From the NCBI GenBank assembly GCA_027972325.1, contig JAPMOS010000167.1, forward strand, positions 1-64,000: DNA of 64,000 nt, written 5' to 3'. This stretch comes from Paratrimastix pyriformis. Its lineage: Eukaryota; Preaxostyla; Paratrimastigidae. The notes beneath the pieces were generated by a model that worked only from the letters and a program-made list of their open reading frames with translations, ran no database searches and had not been told where the DNA came from. Position numbers and translations under genes: made by a program. Positions within the stretch are counted from its first letter, which is position 1. Each line of letters starts with the position of its first letter. Below are positions 45,480 to 54,297 of this stretch, piece by piece.

Positions 45480-48400
45480 GCCAAGGTATACAGTGTCTAT
45501 TGAATGAAACGAGGATGTTAGTGGGGATCCAACAAGTTGGAAACTGCAGACACGGCCGGGATTATCCTTCGCGCGAAACAAGATCGCTTCGGCATCCCCG
45601 CAGTAGAACCGGGCCAAGGTTTTCCCATGAGGGATCGTGGCCCTCCGCGGGTGCGGAAAGCAGCTGGGGGCCGGAACGAGGCGCAGCGGACGCGGGCTTG
45701 GTGGTGGCCTGGGCGACTGACGCTGCTGCGGTGGCTTGGAGTGTTGTTGCTGGGCCTGGGCCGGGGTCTGGGGTTGAGGCTGAGCCGGCTGGGGCTGAGG
45801 CGAAGGCTTGGCCTGGGGGGCGGGCTGCGGCGGCTTGGCCTGGGGGGCGGGCTGCGGCGGCTTGGCCTGGCTGGCTCGGGGCTTGGCTTTGGGCTCGGGC
45901 TCGGGCACCGGTTTCGACGAAGGCTGGGCTTCCTCGGTGGCCGACTCCGGTGGGAGTGCGCAGGCCTTGACCTCATACTCGTCATCGGCCTCCGCCGCCT
46001 TGGCCTCGGCTTCGGAGGTCGGCTCGGCTTGGGAAAGAAGCGCCTTCAGGGTGGCCCGCTTGGCCGGCTCTGACTTCGGCGGCTCTGGGTGCTCGGAGGC
46101 GGCTTCCTCCCGGAGTGCCCGCCTTTCCTCACGTAGTTCCCGGTCGACGGTCTTCAGCATGCGCTTGCTGGCACGGGGGATGTCGTGGTGGCCCATCTCC
46201 TCCCAGAGCCGGGCGTACGGGCAGTGCTCGGGCATCAGGTAGTCCTGCATTGCCGGTGGCAGTTGTGCCGCGCACCACCCCAGCCAGTAGCCGAGGACCA
46301 ACTCGAACTCGGAGAGACGCCGGCCGTCCATGAAGGTGATCTCCTGGGGCATGTTGCCAACGTCCGTCTCGTTGAGGCGCTCGAACGGGCAGCCCAGCTC
46401 ACCCAGCTCCTCGGAGAAGGCCGGGAGTCGAACCTTGCCCTTGCGGAATGGGAAGGGCCGCACGTTGAGGCAGTTCATGAAGGCAAAGGTCTCGGTCCGG
46501 ACGAGATGGCACCGCAGGATCTCCCGGGCGGCCTCGTCGGGGGCAGGTAGAGGACGGGGGTGGTCTCCGGCGGCCACCTCAGCTGCATCGTGGGCCTCGA
46601 GCAGCATGAAGGTCTGCTCGGCCTGCCGAATGGGCTTCTTGAGATCGGCCGCTGCAGTAGAGGTGGCCTCAGAACCACTGAACGACCCCTCCAACATGGC
46701 GCGAGCAAGCCACCGATTCATCTCCGCATCCCTGGCCTGGCGGGCAGGACGTGTGAGCGGCAGCGTGGAAATGGTTGGTGCATGCGGACCTCAAAGATGC
46801 GCCACAGGTTCGTGGCTGACGGCTGTCGCTCAACCGGGAGCTGGGAGGGCACACAGCATCTCCAGGGAGAAGCACTCCAGAATCTTCACAAGCTTGGCCG
46901 GGGCGTCTTCGCCTTTGGGGAAGTGCAGCTCCTTGAGGGCGGGTTCCAAATGTGTGGCAAAGTCAGGATCCTCACGGATGTAGCGCTTGGGGGGCCTGAT
47001 AAGGGCGGGAGGTGGGGTGATGATAATCAATAGACGGGAGACGACAGACTTGGAGGGATGCACGCTTGAGGTTCAGCAGGACGTCGAAGGTGCTGCTTCC
47101 AAACCGCGCGTCGTGAGTAAGCAGGTTGACCCGATGTTGCAGCTCGAGCATGGCCTCCGGATCGAGAGTGTTGTAAACGGCCACGTCGATGTAGTCCTCC
47201 TTCAGGTGCTGTGCAGGGGGGAAGAGGTGCGTTGTTATGAGGGCGGAGACAACGTGCAAGAGACCTGCCGGATCTGGGGTGTAGCTTGTTGAGCTTCTCC
47301 ACCCTTTGGCGAAGCTCGGTCCGCTGTTCTGCGGTGATCTCGGGCGGCAACTCGGAGACCCGGCGCGGGTCCACGATGATGCGCGCAACCTGGAACCTAG
47401 GGGCACGATTAGAGGCCGATCCACCAAAAAGAGCATTGTCAGACCGGTGCGAGCCGTCGACCACCTGGTATCGAGCCTCGTCCAGGGCCGACGTTTGGAC
47501 GATTATGCTGAACAGGACGGCCGCTCCCAGCTTCTCGAACCATTCCACAATTGCTCCGAGGCGCTCGTAGGCAAGGGGCCGGGCGAGGCTCGGGCAGGGG
47601 TCGATGGAGCTCAGCAGCACATGGGCCCTCTTGCCGTGGCACTTTTCCGACAGAGAGAGATCGAAGAGCCCCCTAACAACCCGAACAAAGCGAAAGGAAT
47701 GTGCAGTCAGTAACTTGTTCAAAAAAGGGAAACGATGAAAACAGGTCACGAGTGGTGGGAGGAGGCAGGGTGGCGCGCAAGGTACGCATTGACGATATCA
47801 ACGACGGACTGCATTACTTGGCGAGCGGGGTGGGAGGAGGGAGGGTGGCGCGCAAGGTACGCATTGACGAGATCAACGACGGACTGCAGTACTTGGCGAG
47901 CGGCCTCCGGGGAGAAGTCGTCCGGGTCGGTCGGCCGGGCCCGCTTGCGCTCGGCCTTCGCCTTGGGTTCGGGGCACGGCCGCCCTCGTCCGACGACGAG
48001 GAGGAGATCTCCACTGGGGCCGGGTGCTTGTGCCGGTGCCGCGGCCTGGCGTCCTCCTGGGGGGCGTCGTCCGAGCCCTTCGCCTCCGCAGCCTCCTTGG
48101 CCTCATGAGGCGGCCCAGGCTTCCGGCGGGCCGGTGGCGGGGGCCGGGGCCGCGGCCTTCGCCTCCTTGGCGGCCTCCTTCTTGGACTTGGCGGCCACCG
48201 GGGCCGCCTTCTTGCCTTCTTCGGGGCCTCGCGATCCTTCTTGGGCTTGGCGGCCGCCGGGGCCGCCTTCTTGGGCTTGGGCGGGCTCGGCACATCATCG
48301 TCGTCCAGGATTCTGAAATCCAAAAAGAATCAGCTGGGAAAGGCCAGAACCCGCTCCGACAGACGGCCGAGCGGCTCCAGTTCCCTTGTCCTTGTGCTCG

Positions 48401-48932
48401 ACGGCGCCAGAGGCGGGCGTCGTCGGACGGGCCCGGGTCGGGGCGGTCAGGGCGGTCGGGGCCTTCGGGGCGGTAGGGGTCGGGGCAGGGGCGCTCCTGG
48501 TGCGGTGTGCGTGGCGGCGGGGGCGGGAGACCTAACAAAGAACGAATTTAGCACCGAGCCGGAGGTGCGATGCAAATACGGACGAGGGCTCCTCGCGTTC
48601 AGGCTCGTCCTCCTCCCCACCGATGTCGAGGAGGAGGTCTTTGCCGGCGGAATCAGGTGAGGACGGCCGGAAAAGGCCGTCAAAAGTCTGTCGAATCAGC
48701 TCCAGATGGTAGGGCGTCATGAGCCCCGCGCCCAACGGCTGGGTGAGGGAGGAGAGGCGTCGACGGAAGCTATGACAACAAGTTTCGGAAAAACGAGGGA
48801 GCGAGTAAAAACAAACCAATTGATCGCCTGGTAACCCTCGGCCCATTTCGGGGGGTCCTGGCCGATCGCACCCTCGCAATACTCAATGGCTTCTTGGGGG
48901 GTGTGGAACTGGTTCCAATCGATCGAGTTCAT
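45480..48932 (-). CDS. ParB-like domain protein, 5' part of a methyltransferase-type gene, multi-exon
   Basis: Starts MNSIDWNQFHTPQEAIEYCE at 48,932. An intron at about 48,770-48,816 and a low-complexity Lys/Pro/Ala region (48,310-47,900) follow. The ParB/Srx-like domain is at about 47,640-47,350 (RPLAYERLGAIVEWFEKLGA, then YQVVDGSHRSDNALF, the HRxxA-type box). Later exons (47,210-46,840) and a long exon (46,790-45,590) lead through a Pro/Gln repeat to RFYCGDAEAILFRAKDNPGR. It then breaks at the LINE tail, in the intron that precedes AVLDAPWG at 9.7 kb. ParB-methyltransferase fusions are known from phages and mobile elements. Splice limits are approximate. Confidence 0.65.
47762..47905 (-). 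repeat. In-frame tandem duplication in the ParB-like gene
   Basis: Two copies of about 75 bp code ARQVLQSVVDLVNAYLARHP and ARQVMQSVVDIVNAYLARHP on the minus strand. The frame is kept. Confidence 0.8.
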
Positions 48933-49009
48933 CTGAAAACGGCAAAAAGGCGCGTTAACAAAGGTTAGAACCCGGGGTAAGGTCCACCTCGCGAGTTGAA
49001 TGAGAACAC
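48933..49009. other. Short spacer upstream of the ParB-like gene
   Basis: AT-richer than the gene and holds its 5' flank. No motif can be named. Confidence 0.4.
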
Positions 49010-49463
49010 CACCACCTCGAAAAATTCGATGTCAGAACACCACCTCGAAAAATTCGATTTCTATTGAAAATCCATACCGCCGGTATGGATTTTAGTACCC
49101 CCGACAAACATCGCGATACCGGTTCTAATGATGTAAATCGATGAGTTTCATCGAAAAAACACTTGGGATGATGTCAGAACACCACCTCGAAAAATTCGAT
49201 TTCTATTGAAAATCCATACCGCCGGTATGGATTTTAGTACCCCCGACAAACATCGCGATACCGGTAATCCATACCGCCGGTATGGATTTTAGTACCCCCG
49301 ACAAACATCGCGATACCGGTTCTGATGATGCAAATCGATTTGTTTCATCGAAAAAACACTTGGGATGATGTCGGAACACCACCTCGAAAAATTCGATTTC
49401 TATTGAAAATCCATACCGCCGGTATGGATTTTAGTACCCCCGACAAACATCGCGATACCGGTT
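49010..49463. repeat. Palindrome-bearing tandem repeat
   Basis: Several copies of a block with CACCTCGAAAAATTCGA, the palindrome arms AATCCATACC and GGTATGGATT around GCC, then GTACCCCCGACAAACATCGC and GATACCGGT. A longer unit adds TTTCATCGAAAAAACACTTGGG. Blocks start near 49,010, 49,171, 49,265 (partial) and 49,369. It is AT-rich and ends exactly where the DIRS-type terminus begins. Confidence 0.9.
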
Positions 49464-50089
49464 TTGGGTCGATACTTCCCAAAACTTAAGTTACACTCTA
49501 GGGAACACAAAGTGTTCCTCGGAGTAGAGATACTCTCTACTCATGATGTTGATGTGGTTGCACATCTCAAACCTCGCGCAAAGAAGAAAGAATTCCAACC
49601 GGATGCCGGCACAGATAGCCAACACAACCTCGGTTCGCGTTCAACCCTTTCGTTCGCCAGACGCAAATTTTGCTTTGCTCGCGATGCATTCTTCCTCTTG
49701 GTCGGTGCTTCGCTGTCTTTTTACCCAATGATGTGTATCATTGGAGAGTGGCTGGTGAAGGATTTTTGTTTCCTTTACCCGGCGATACTCATTTACATCT
49801 TATTCTTCTCTTCCCACTTCGACAGCTCTTCTGAGCCGTTGTGTCCTGTGGGTTCGGCCAAAAGGCCGATCTGTGTTGAGTCCGCTCCGTCTGTATGGAG
49901 TCGTACTTTCATCGATCTCATTCCCTTCCTAGAAGCCCTACCCTTGCTCAGTTCTCGGGTGCGTCCGTTGAGGTCGCTGTTGCTTCGCAACCTGAGCGTT
50001 CAGGGTCTGCTTTTTCGTTTTTTGGCGTTTTTCGCCTCATCATCATCTCATTTAGGCCAACCCTTCTGGGGGTCTTTGCCGGGCTGGGC

Positions 50090-51767
50090 CCGGTGACCAG
50101 GCCTTTCTTGACGGCGCCGCGTGTTGTCCCGTCCGGGCCCGCCCCGGTTGTTTCGGCGCCCGCCCCGGTTGTTTCGGCGCCCGCCCCGGTTGTTTCGGCG
50201 CCCGCCCCGGTTGTGTCGGCGCCTCCCGCGACTGCGGCTCCCCCCGCTACCGTTCCGGTCTGGGTGGGACGTCCTTTCTGTGCTGACTCCGGCTGCTTGC
50301 TAGCTGGTTTCGGTTCCTGCTGCCGCGGGCTCCGTCCCGGTCACGCCTGTCGCGCCCCTGGGCCCTATGGTGCCGCTTGCCTCTCCGTTCGGTGCTCCGC
50401 TGCCTGCGGAGGCAGCGGTGATGGCGACTCCCCCCGTGCCGCCCGTGTGCCCCTTTGTCGTGCCTCCGGCTTCGGCTCGGCCGACTGCCCCGACTCCCGT
50501 CTCTTCCTCGGCGTTGCTCACCCCGGCCTCTGCCCCCCCATCGTCGGGCGCGGGGCCGACGGTTCCTGCTTCGGCGCCTCCTGCGCCTTCGCCTTCTTCC
50601 GCTTCTGAGCCGGGGGTGGGCCTGTCGTCGCCGCCGTTGGCCCGCGCTCTCAGGCCGACGGCTCCCGGGGTTGTAAGTGTTTCTGCTGCGGCTGTTCCCC
50701 CCTCCGCTCTCCCTTCTGTGTTCGCTCCCCCCCCTTCTTTGAATGTGGCTTCTGCCGGGTCCGACGTCGCTTGGGGCGTTGGTCCGAGTGGTCCGGGTCG
50801 GGAGCTTGCCTCCCTCCTGGCCGGGGGTGAGGGACCGAGGTTTCCCCTCCTTCCCCCCCCTCCTGCTGTCCTGCCACCTGCTCCGGCCCCGACCCACCTC
50901 CTTGAGGACGTGGAGGGCGCTTCAAGCGCCTTAGGCCGTCGGCGGCGGGACCGGTCCTCTTCTCCCGCCTCGGTGAGCTCCGGGTCGGTCGAGTTCCTGC
51001 GGGAATCGACGCCGGTCTACCAGGGGGACGGCTCGGACGATGCGTCCGAGTCAGGAGAGGTCCCGTCCGAGGGTCAGGGGGAGTCTGCCCCCGATGTGTT
51101 GACCCCGGCGCAGTACTTTGCGTTGAGGTCGAGCGGTGTCTTCACGCCCGACCCTGCGCCCCTCCCGCCCGCGACGGTCCCCCCCTTCCTTGCTGGGGCC
51201 GGGCCGGCCCCGCCTGTGCTGGCGGGGCCGCGGGGTGTTCTGGTCCCTCCCGGCGCTCCGGTGCTGGGCGCGCCTCCGGGCACACCTCTGGAGGTGATGA
51301 TCCGGACCCTGCAGGAGGAGGTGGCTGCGCTGAAGGCCGCTCAGGCCGCTCACGCCGCTGCTGCTGCTACCGCTGCTGCCACCGTTCCGGTGGGGGTGGT
51401 GGCCGCTCCTGGGCGCCTCCCGAACACGGATGTGTCCTACAAGAACTTCACCCGGGACGGGGTCCCTGAGGATCGTTCGGGCCTCGCCCCGTTCGTGCCA
51501 CGCTTCCCCCTGTCGGCTCTGATTGATCTCTCAGAGTTTGGGGCGGACGCGTCGGCGTTCCTCGGGGGGGTGCAGCCGGAGGCTGTCACCTACGCCCGGC
51601 AGCAGTTCCTGCCGTGCATAAAGCCGGACCTGCTCTCGGAGCTTCCGGAGGATTTTGCTGAGCGCGACCGGACGACGGCGCTGGCGAATATGCTTCGCCT
51701 GCCTTGCCCGACCGGTTTTCCGAAGGGGGCCCCTCTTCTGCCCCCCCAGGATTGCGTTCGTGCCTGA
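50090..51767 (+). CDS. DIRS-type gag-like ORF
   Basis: The first part is a Pro/Ala/Val-rich repeat region (18-bp units coding SAPAPV at 50,150-50,220). From 50,367 one open frame of 466 codons has a Pro/Ser-rich region and a Glu/Asp-rich stretch near 51,000. A possible coiled-coil follows (VMIRTLQEEVAALKAAQAAH at 51,295). The conserved block RFPLSALIDLSEFGADASAF and ERDRTTALANMLRLPC is also found in the first copy. Presumed nucleocapsid-like protein; function inferred only from position. Confidence 0.65.
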
Positions 51768-52321
51768 GAGACGCTGTTCTTCCGGCGCACCTCTACACTC
51801 ACAACCTCCTCAGGCTCGCGTCCCGTACGCGGCGCACGCCGGGAGGGTGGGAGGCGCGCACGACGCTGGATGCAGCGTCGCGGATGGATCTCGAATGGTG
51901 GAAGGACAATCTTCGGGCGCACAACGGGGCGTCGTTCGCCCTCCCGCGTCCTCAGGTGGTCATTCAGACGGATGCATCCTTCTTCGCCTGGTCGGGGATT
52001 CTCCGAACCAATCGGGGGGTCTACCAGGAGACCAGGGGGCTTTGGCCCGCCGAGATGGTCCCACACTCCATTTCCCCTCTCGAGTTGGAGGCGGGGATCT
52101 TGACCATCAAGACTCTGGCCCCACTGTTGGTGGGGCAGCAGGTCCTGTGGCGGTGCGACAACTCCGCCGTGGTCTGGGGGGTGAACAAATGGAAGAGCAT
52201 GTCCCCGGAGATGAATGCAGTCAGACGGCTCTTTGCCCTTTGCCACGAGATGGGGATCCGCATTGTTGCGGTACATGTCCCGGGGTGCGAGAACAGGCGC
52301 CCGGACTTTCTCTCTCGTTAG
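51704..52321 (+). CDS. DIRS-type RNase H part
   Basis: Contains VVIQTDASFFAWSG (first Asp), SPLELEAGILTIKTL (Glu), LWRCDNSAVVWG (Asp) and VHVPGCENRRPDFLSR (final Asp), the four-acid RNase H set as found in DIRS elements. It ends at a stop at 52,321. It overlaps the end of the gag-like frame. Confidence 0.8.
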   Translation: MPDRFSEGGPSSAPPGLRSCLRDAVLPAHLYTHNLLRLASRTRRTPGGWEARTTLDAASRMDLEWWKDNLRAHNGASFALPRPQVVIQTDASFFAWSGILRTNRGVYQETRGLWPAEMVPHSISPLELEAGILTIKTLAPLLVGQQVLWRCDNSAVVWGVNKWKSMSPEMNAVRRLFALCHEMGIRIVAVHVPGCENRRPDFLSR

Positions 52322-52330
52322 TAAGTAAAG

Positions 52331-52980
52331 GAGACCCCGTACATAAAACTTTCTATGATGGGAAGAGGTCATGGAGTGATGGTTATTAAGAAAAGTGCCA
52401 TCATAAATGGGCTGACCTGCACCTGCCCATCATAAAAACTTCGTCATTTTATGAAAATCCTCGTCGGGATTTGTGACGTGAAATTTTCCATCCACTGGTA
52501 GGCGTAGGGTGGGAAAAGGGAGAGTGAGACGTATGGGGATACATGAAATTGATTTCCTAACATGAATTCAATTTTATTTCCTTCATTTTATGTCCTCTCC
52601 TTATGTTATTCATCTTCTGACTTCTTCTCTCTGTCTTCTAACGAATAGGATCCGAAGTTGGGGAGAAGACGCAGTCTTCACACTCAAACTTTGTTCTCGT
52701 CATATTCTGATCTCTCCTTTTTATTCTTTTTATTTCTTTCATCTTATGACGTAAAGTTCCAATTATTTAGAGAAAATAAGTTCTATCCCATGTAAGTTAA
52801 ATCTTCTGACTTATTTCCGACCATGTATTGTCCAGTGAAAGGGTTTCGATAGCCATGTGTGATGCCGATCTTTGGACCGTGAATCTTCATATCACCTATG
52901 ACCTTGCGGATCGCGCCAGGTAATTCGGCGACACCATCAACAATTTCGGCCCTATTCCGTCACCGACCATCATCGTATCT
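52331..52980. other. AT-rich spacer, no gene seen
   Basis: Base composition drops sharply to AT-rich at about 52,330. Short inverted blocks (ATGATGGG and CCCATCAT near 52,355-52,435) and TTTTATG repeats are present. No ORF of note. Probably a non-coding part of the virus-like island. Confidence 0.5.
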
Positions 52981-53322
52981 TTATTGGTCTTTGTAATATT
53001 CACGTGGTTGTTTTTTTTTTAATATTGCGTCAACCTGTGGTTTTAAGAAGCGAATATATCTATCTTCAGGAATTTCTTCGGTTGAACCATCTGTTTTGAC
53101 CAATTGAACGACCGAATTGCCATCGTCGTCAATATACGTCATAGGTTGACCATTTAAAACGACATCGGAAAAATCGTAGTCTTTGAGGCTACCTCCAGAA
53201 TGTTGAACTTTCCTGATACCCCGGGAAGGACCTTTCACAATTCGAAACACTGTTTTATTATATTTCTGTCCGACACGGCCTAAAGACCGATTTTGTTTGG
53301 TATCTTTGTAAGTTCCAGACAT
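52981..53322 (-). CDS. Unrecognised 113-aa virus-like protein
   Basis: Starts MSGTYKDTKQNRSLGRVGQK and ends REYYKDQ. Basic at both ends, with an acidic middle (YIDDDGNSVVQLVKTDGSTE) that looks like beta strands. No family recognised. It is the last gene of the AT-rich set and all are on the same strand. Confidence 0.6.
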   Translation of the reverse strand: MSGTYKDTKQNRSLGRVGQKYNKTVFRIVKGPSRGIRKVQHSGGSLKDYDFSDVVLNGQPMTYIDDDGNSVVQLVKTDGSTEEIPEDRYIRFLKPQVDAILKKKQPREYYKDQ

Positions 53323-53411
53323 AATGATTTTCTCTGCTTGAGCACCATTTTTAAAGTGAAAATAGGCATTAATATATAATTATAGAAGAAAATAATTATA
53401 TATTCGTTTAT

Positions 53412-53558
53412 TTATCGCATTGTTAAGAAAGATGGTAAGGGAGTTCCCGGAAGCATGAGACCACGACCAAATCTTAATATTTTATGAATAGTAGAGCGAC
53501 GTTTTGTAGTTCCAGAAGTTTTATGGGTTTTTTTCTTGTGAGTTTTTTTACCAGGCAT
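53412..53558 (-). CDS. 48-aa strongly basic peptide
   Basis: Starts MPGKKTHKKKTHKTSGTTKR, continues RRSTIHKILRFGRG and ends SFLTMR. Lys/Arg/His-rich in the first 35 residues, like small DNA-condensing core proteins of adenovirus-like and Polinton-like viruses; the similarity is in composition only. ATG at 53,558 follows an AT-rich leader. Confidence 0.55.
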   Translation of the reverse strand: MPGKKTHKKKTHKTSGTTKRRSTIHKILRFGRGLMLPGTPLPSFLTMR

Positions 53559-53604
53559 TCTATATACTATAATGAGAAAATAAAATAAATAATAATTATT
53601 TATA

Positions 53605-54012
53605 TTACTTCACAGATTGTTTCTCCATATTATGAATGTGATATAATTTGTCGATGAGACGATTGAAACTCTCGATATTATGAGATGCCTCGTTTTCAAG
53701 ACTATAATCAGACAGACTATTCTTGATAGTTTCTTCCCATTTATGTATTTCATTGTAAATCCCATCAATAATAATTGGAAGTAATTCATCATAATAGGTG
53801 ATTAAATGAGAATGAAGATCATGGTATTGCATATCATCATTATTTAAACTCTGTAATGATTTATAATATTTAGAATAATCAGTTAAATATTTCACACATA
53901 AATCGTTAAACATTAATGAGTCACAATTATTCATACGATTTATAGCTATGATAAAAATGTCGAAATGTTTGAGAACTTTAACATAACTTTCTATTTCTTC
54001 TATTTTGAACAT
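53605..54012 (-). CDS. Unrecognised 135-aa helical virus-like protein
   Basis: Starts MFKIEEIESYVKVLKHFDIF. Asn/Tyr/Ile-rich and predominantly helical by eye, with a C-terminal helix (NIESFNRLIDKLYHIHNMEK). No family recognised. Preceded by an ATATATATATAT tract at 54,012-54,027 that could act as a promoter. Confidence 0.6.
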   Translation of the reverse strand: MFKIEEIESYVKVLKHFDIFIIAINRMNNCDSLMFNDLCVKYLTDYSKYYKSLQSLNNDDMQYHDLHSHLITYYDELLPIIIDGIYNEIHKWEETIKNSLSDYSLENEASHNIESFNRLIDKLYHIHNMEKQSVK

Positions 54013-54062
54013 ATATATATATATATCTATAATTATAGATTTCGAAAATTATTTTTACAGAA

Positions 54063-54297
54063 TTAAATAATGGCTTCAACAATTTCCAACTGTAAGGTGA
54101 TTGGTTCGTTCAGGTCAGATAAGATATTATTATTATGATCAGTAAACTGGATTTGAATTTCTTGGATTAATTTAGAATTAAGACGACAATTAGTCAGATG
54201 AAGAGGTTCGATCGCCATTTGGTATCCAGGTGGGACATTCATTTGGAAAGTATAAAGTGTATTACTTTTATCACCATTGAGATAGCTTGAACTTACC
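54063..54297 (-). pseudogene. Capsid- or penton-like beta-rich protein, partial fossil
   Basis: The visible part, TLYTFQMNVPPGYQMAIEPL, then IQEIQIQFTDHNNNILSDLN and ITLQLEIVEAII, has the alternating strands and D-x-x-x-N-I turn seen near the C-terminus of small-DNA-virus jelly-roll proteins. Only this end remains. The rest lies where LINE sequence now is. Confidence 0.45.

Larger units (their letters stand above)
49464..52330 (+). mobile_element. Second DIRS-type element, incomplete
   Basis: Starts with TTTTGGGTCGATACTTCCC, the inverse of the right terminus of the first copy, and keeps GAGTAGAGATACTCTCT and the CCGGCACAGATAG block. Parts present are a terminal repeat (49,464-49,640), a gag-like ORF and an RNase H part. 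Reverse transcriptase and recombinase parts are absent and no right-hand terminus is seen. AT-rich virus-like DNA follows. Incomplete fossil, but its ORFs are less decayed than those of the first copy. Confidence 0.8.
52981..54297 (-). mobile_element. AT-rich virus-like island (Polinton/adintovirus-like?), partial fossil
   Basis: Four short minus-strand ORFs with viral spacing and AT-rich codon use, unlike all neighbours: a 113-aa protein, a 48-aa very basic protein, a 135-aa helical protein and the end of a beta-rich capsid-like protein. Family placement (Polinton-like, virophage or related small dsDNA virus) rests on the basic peptide and the beta-rich fragment only. The right end is cut by LINE sequence, so the fossil is incomplete. 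Confidence 0.5.
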
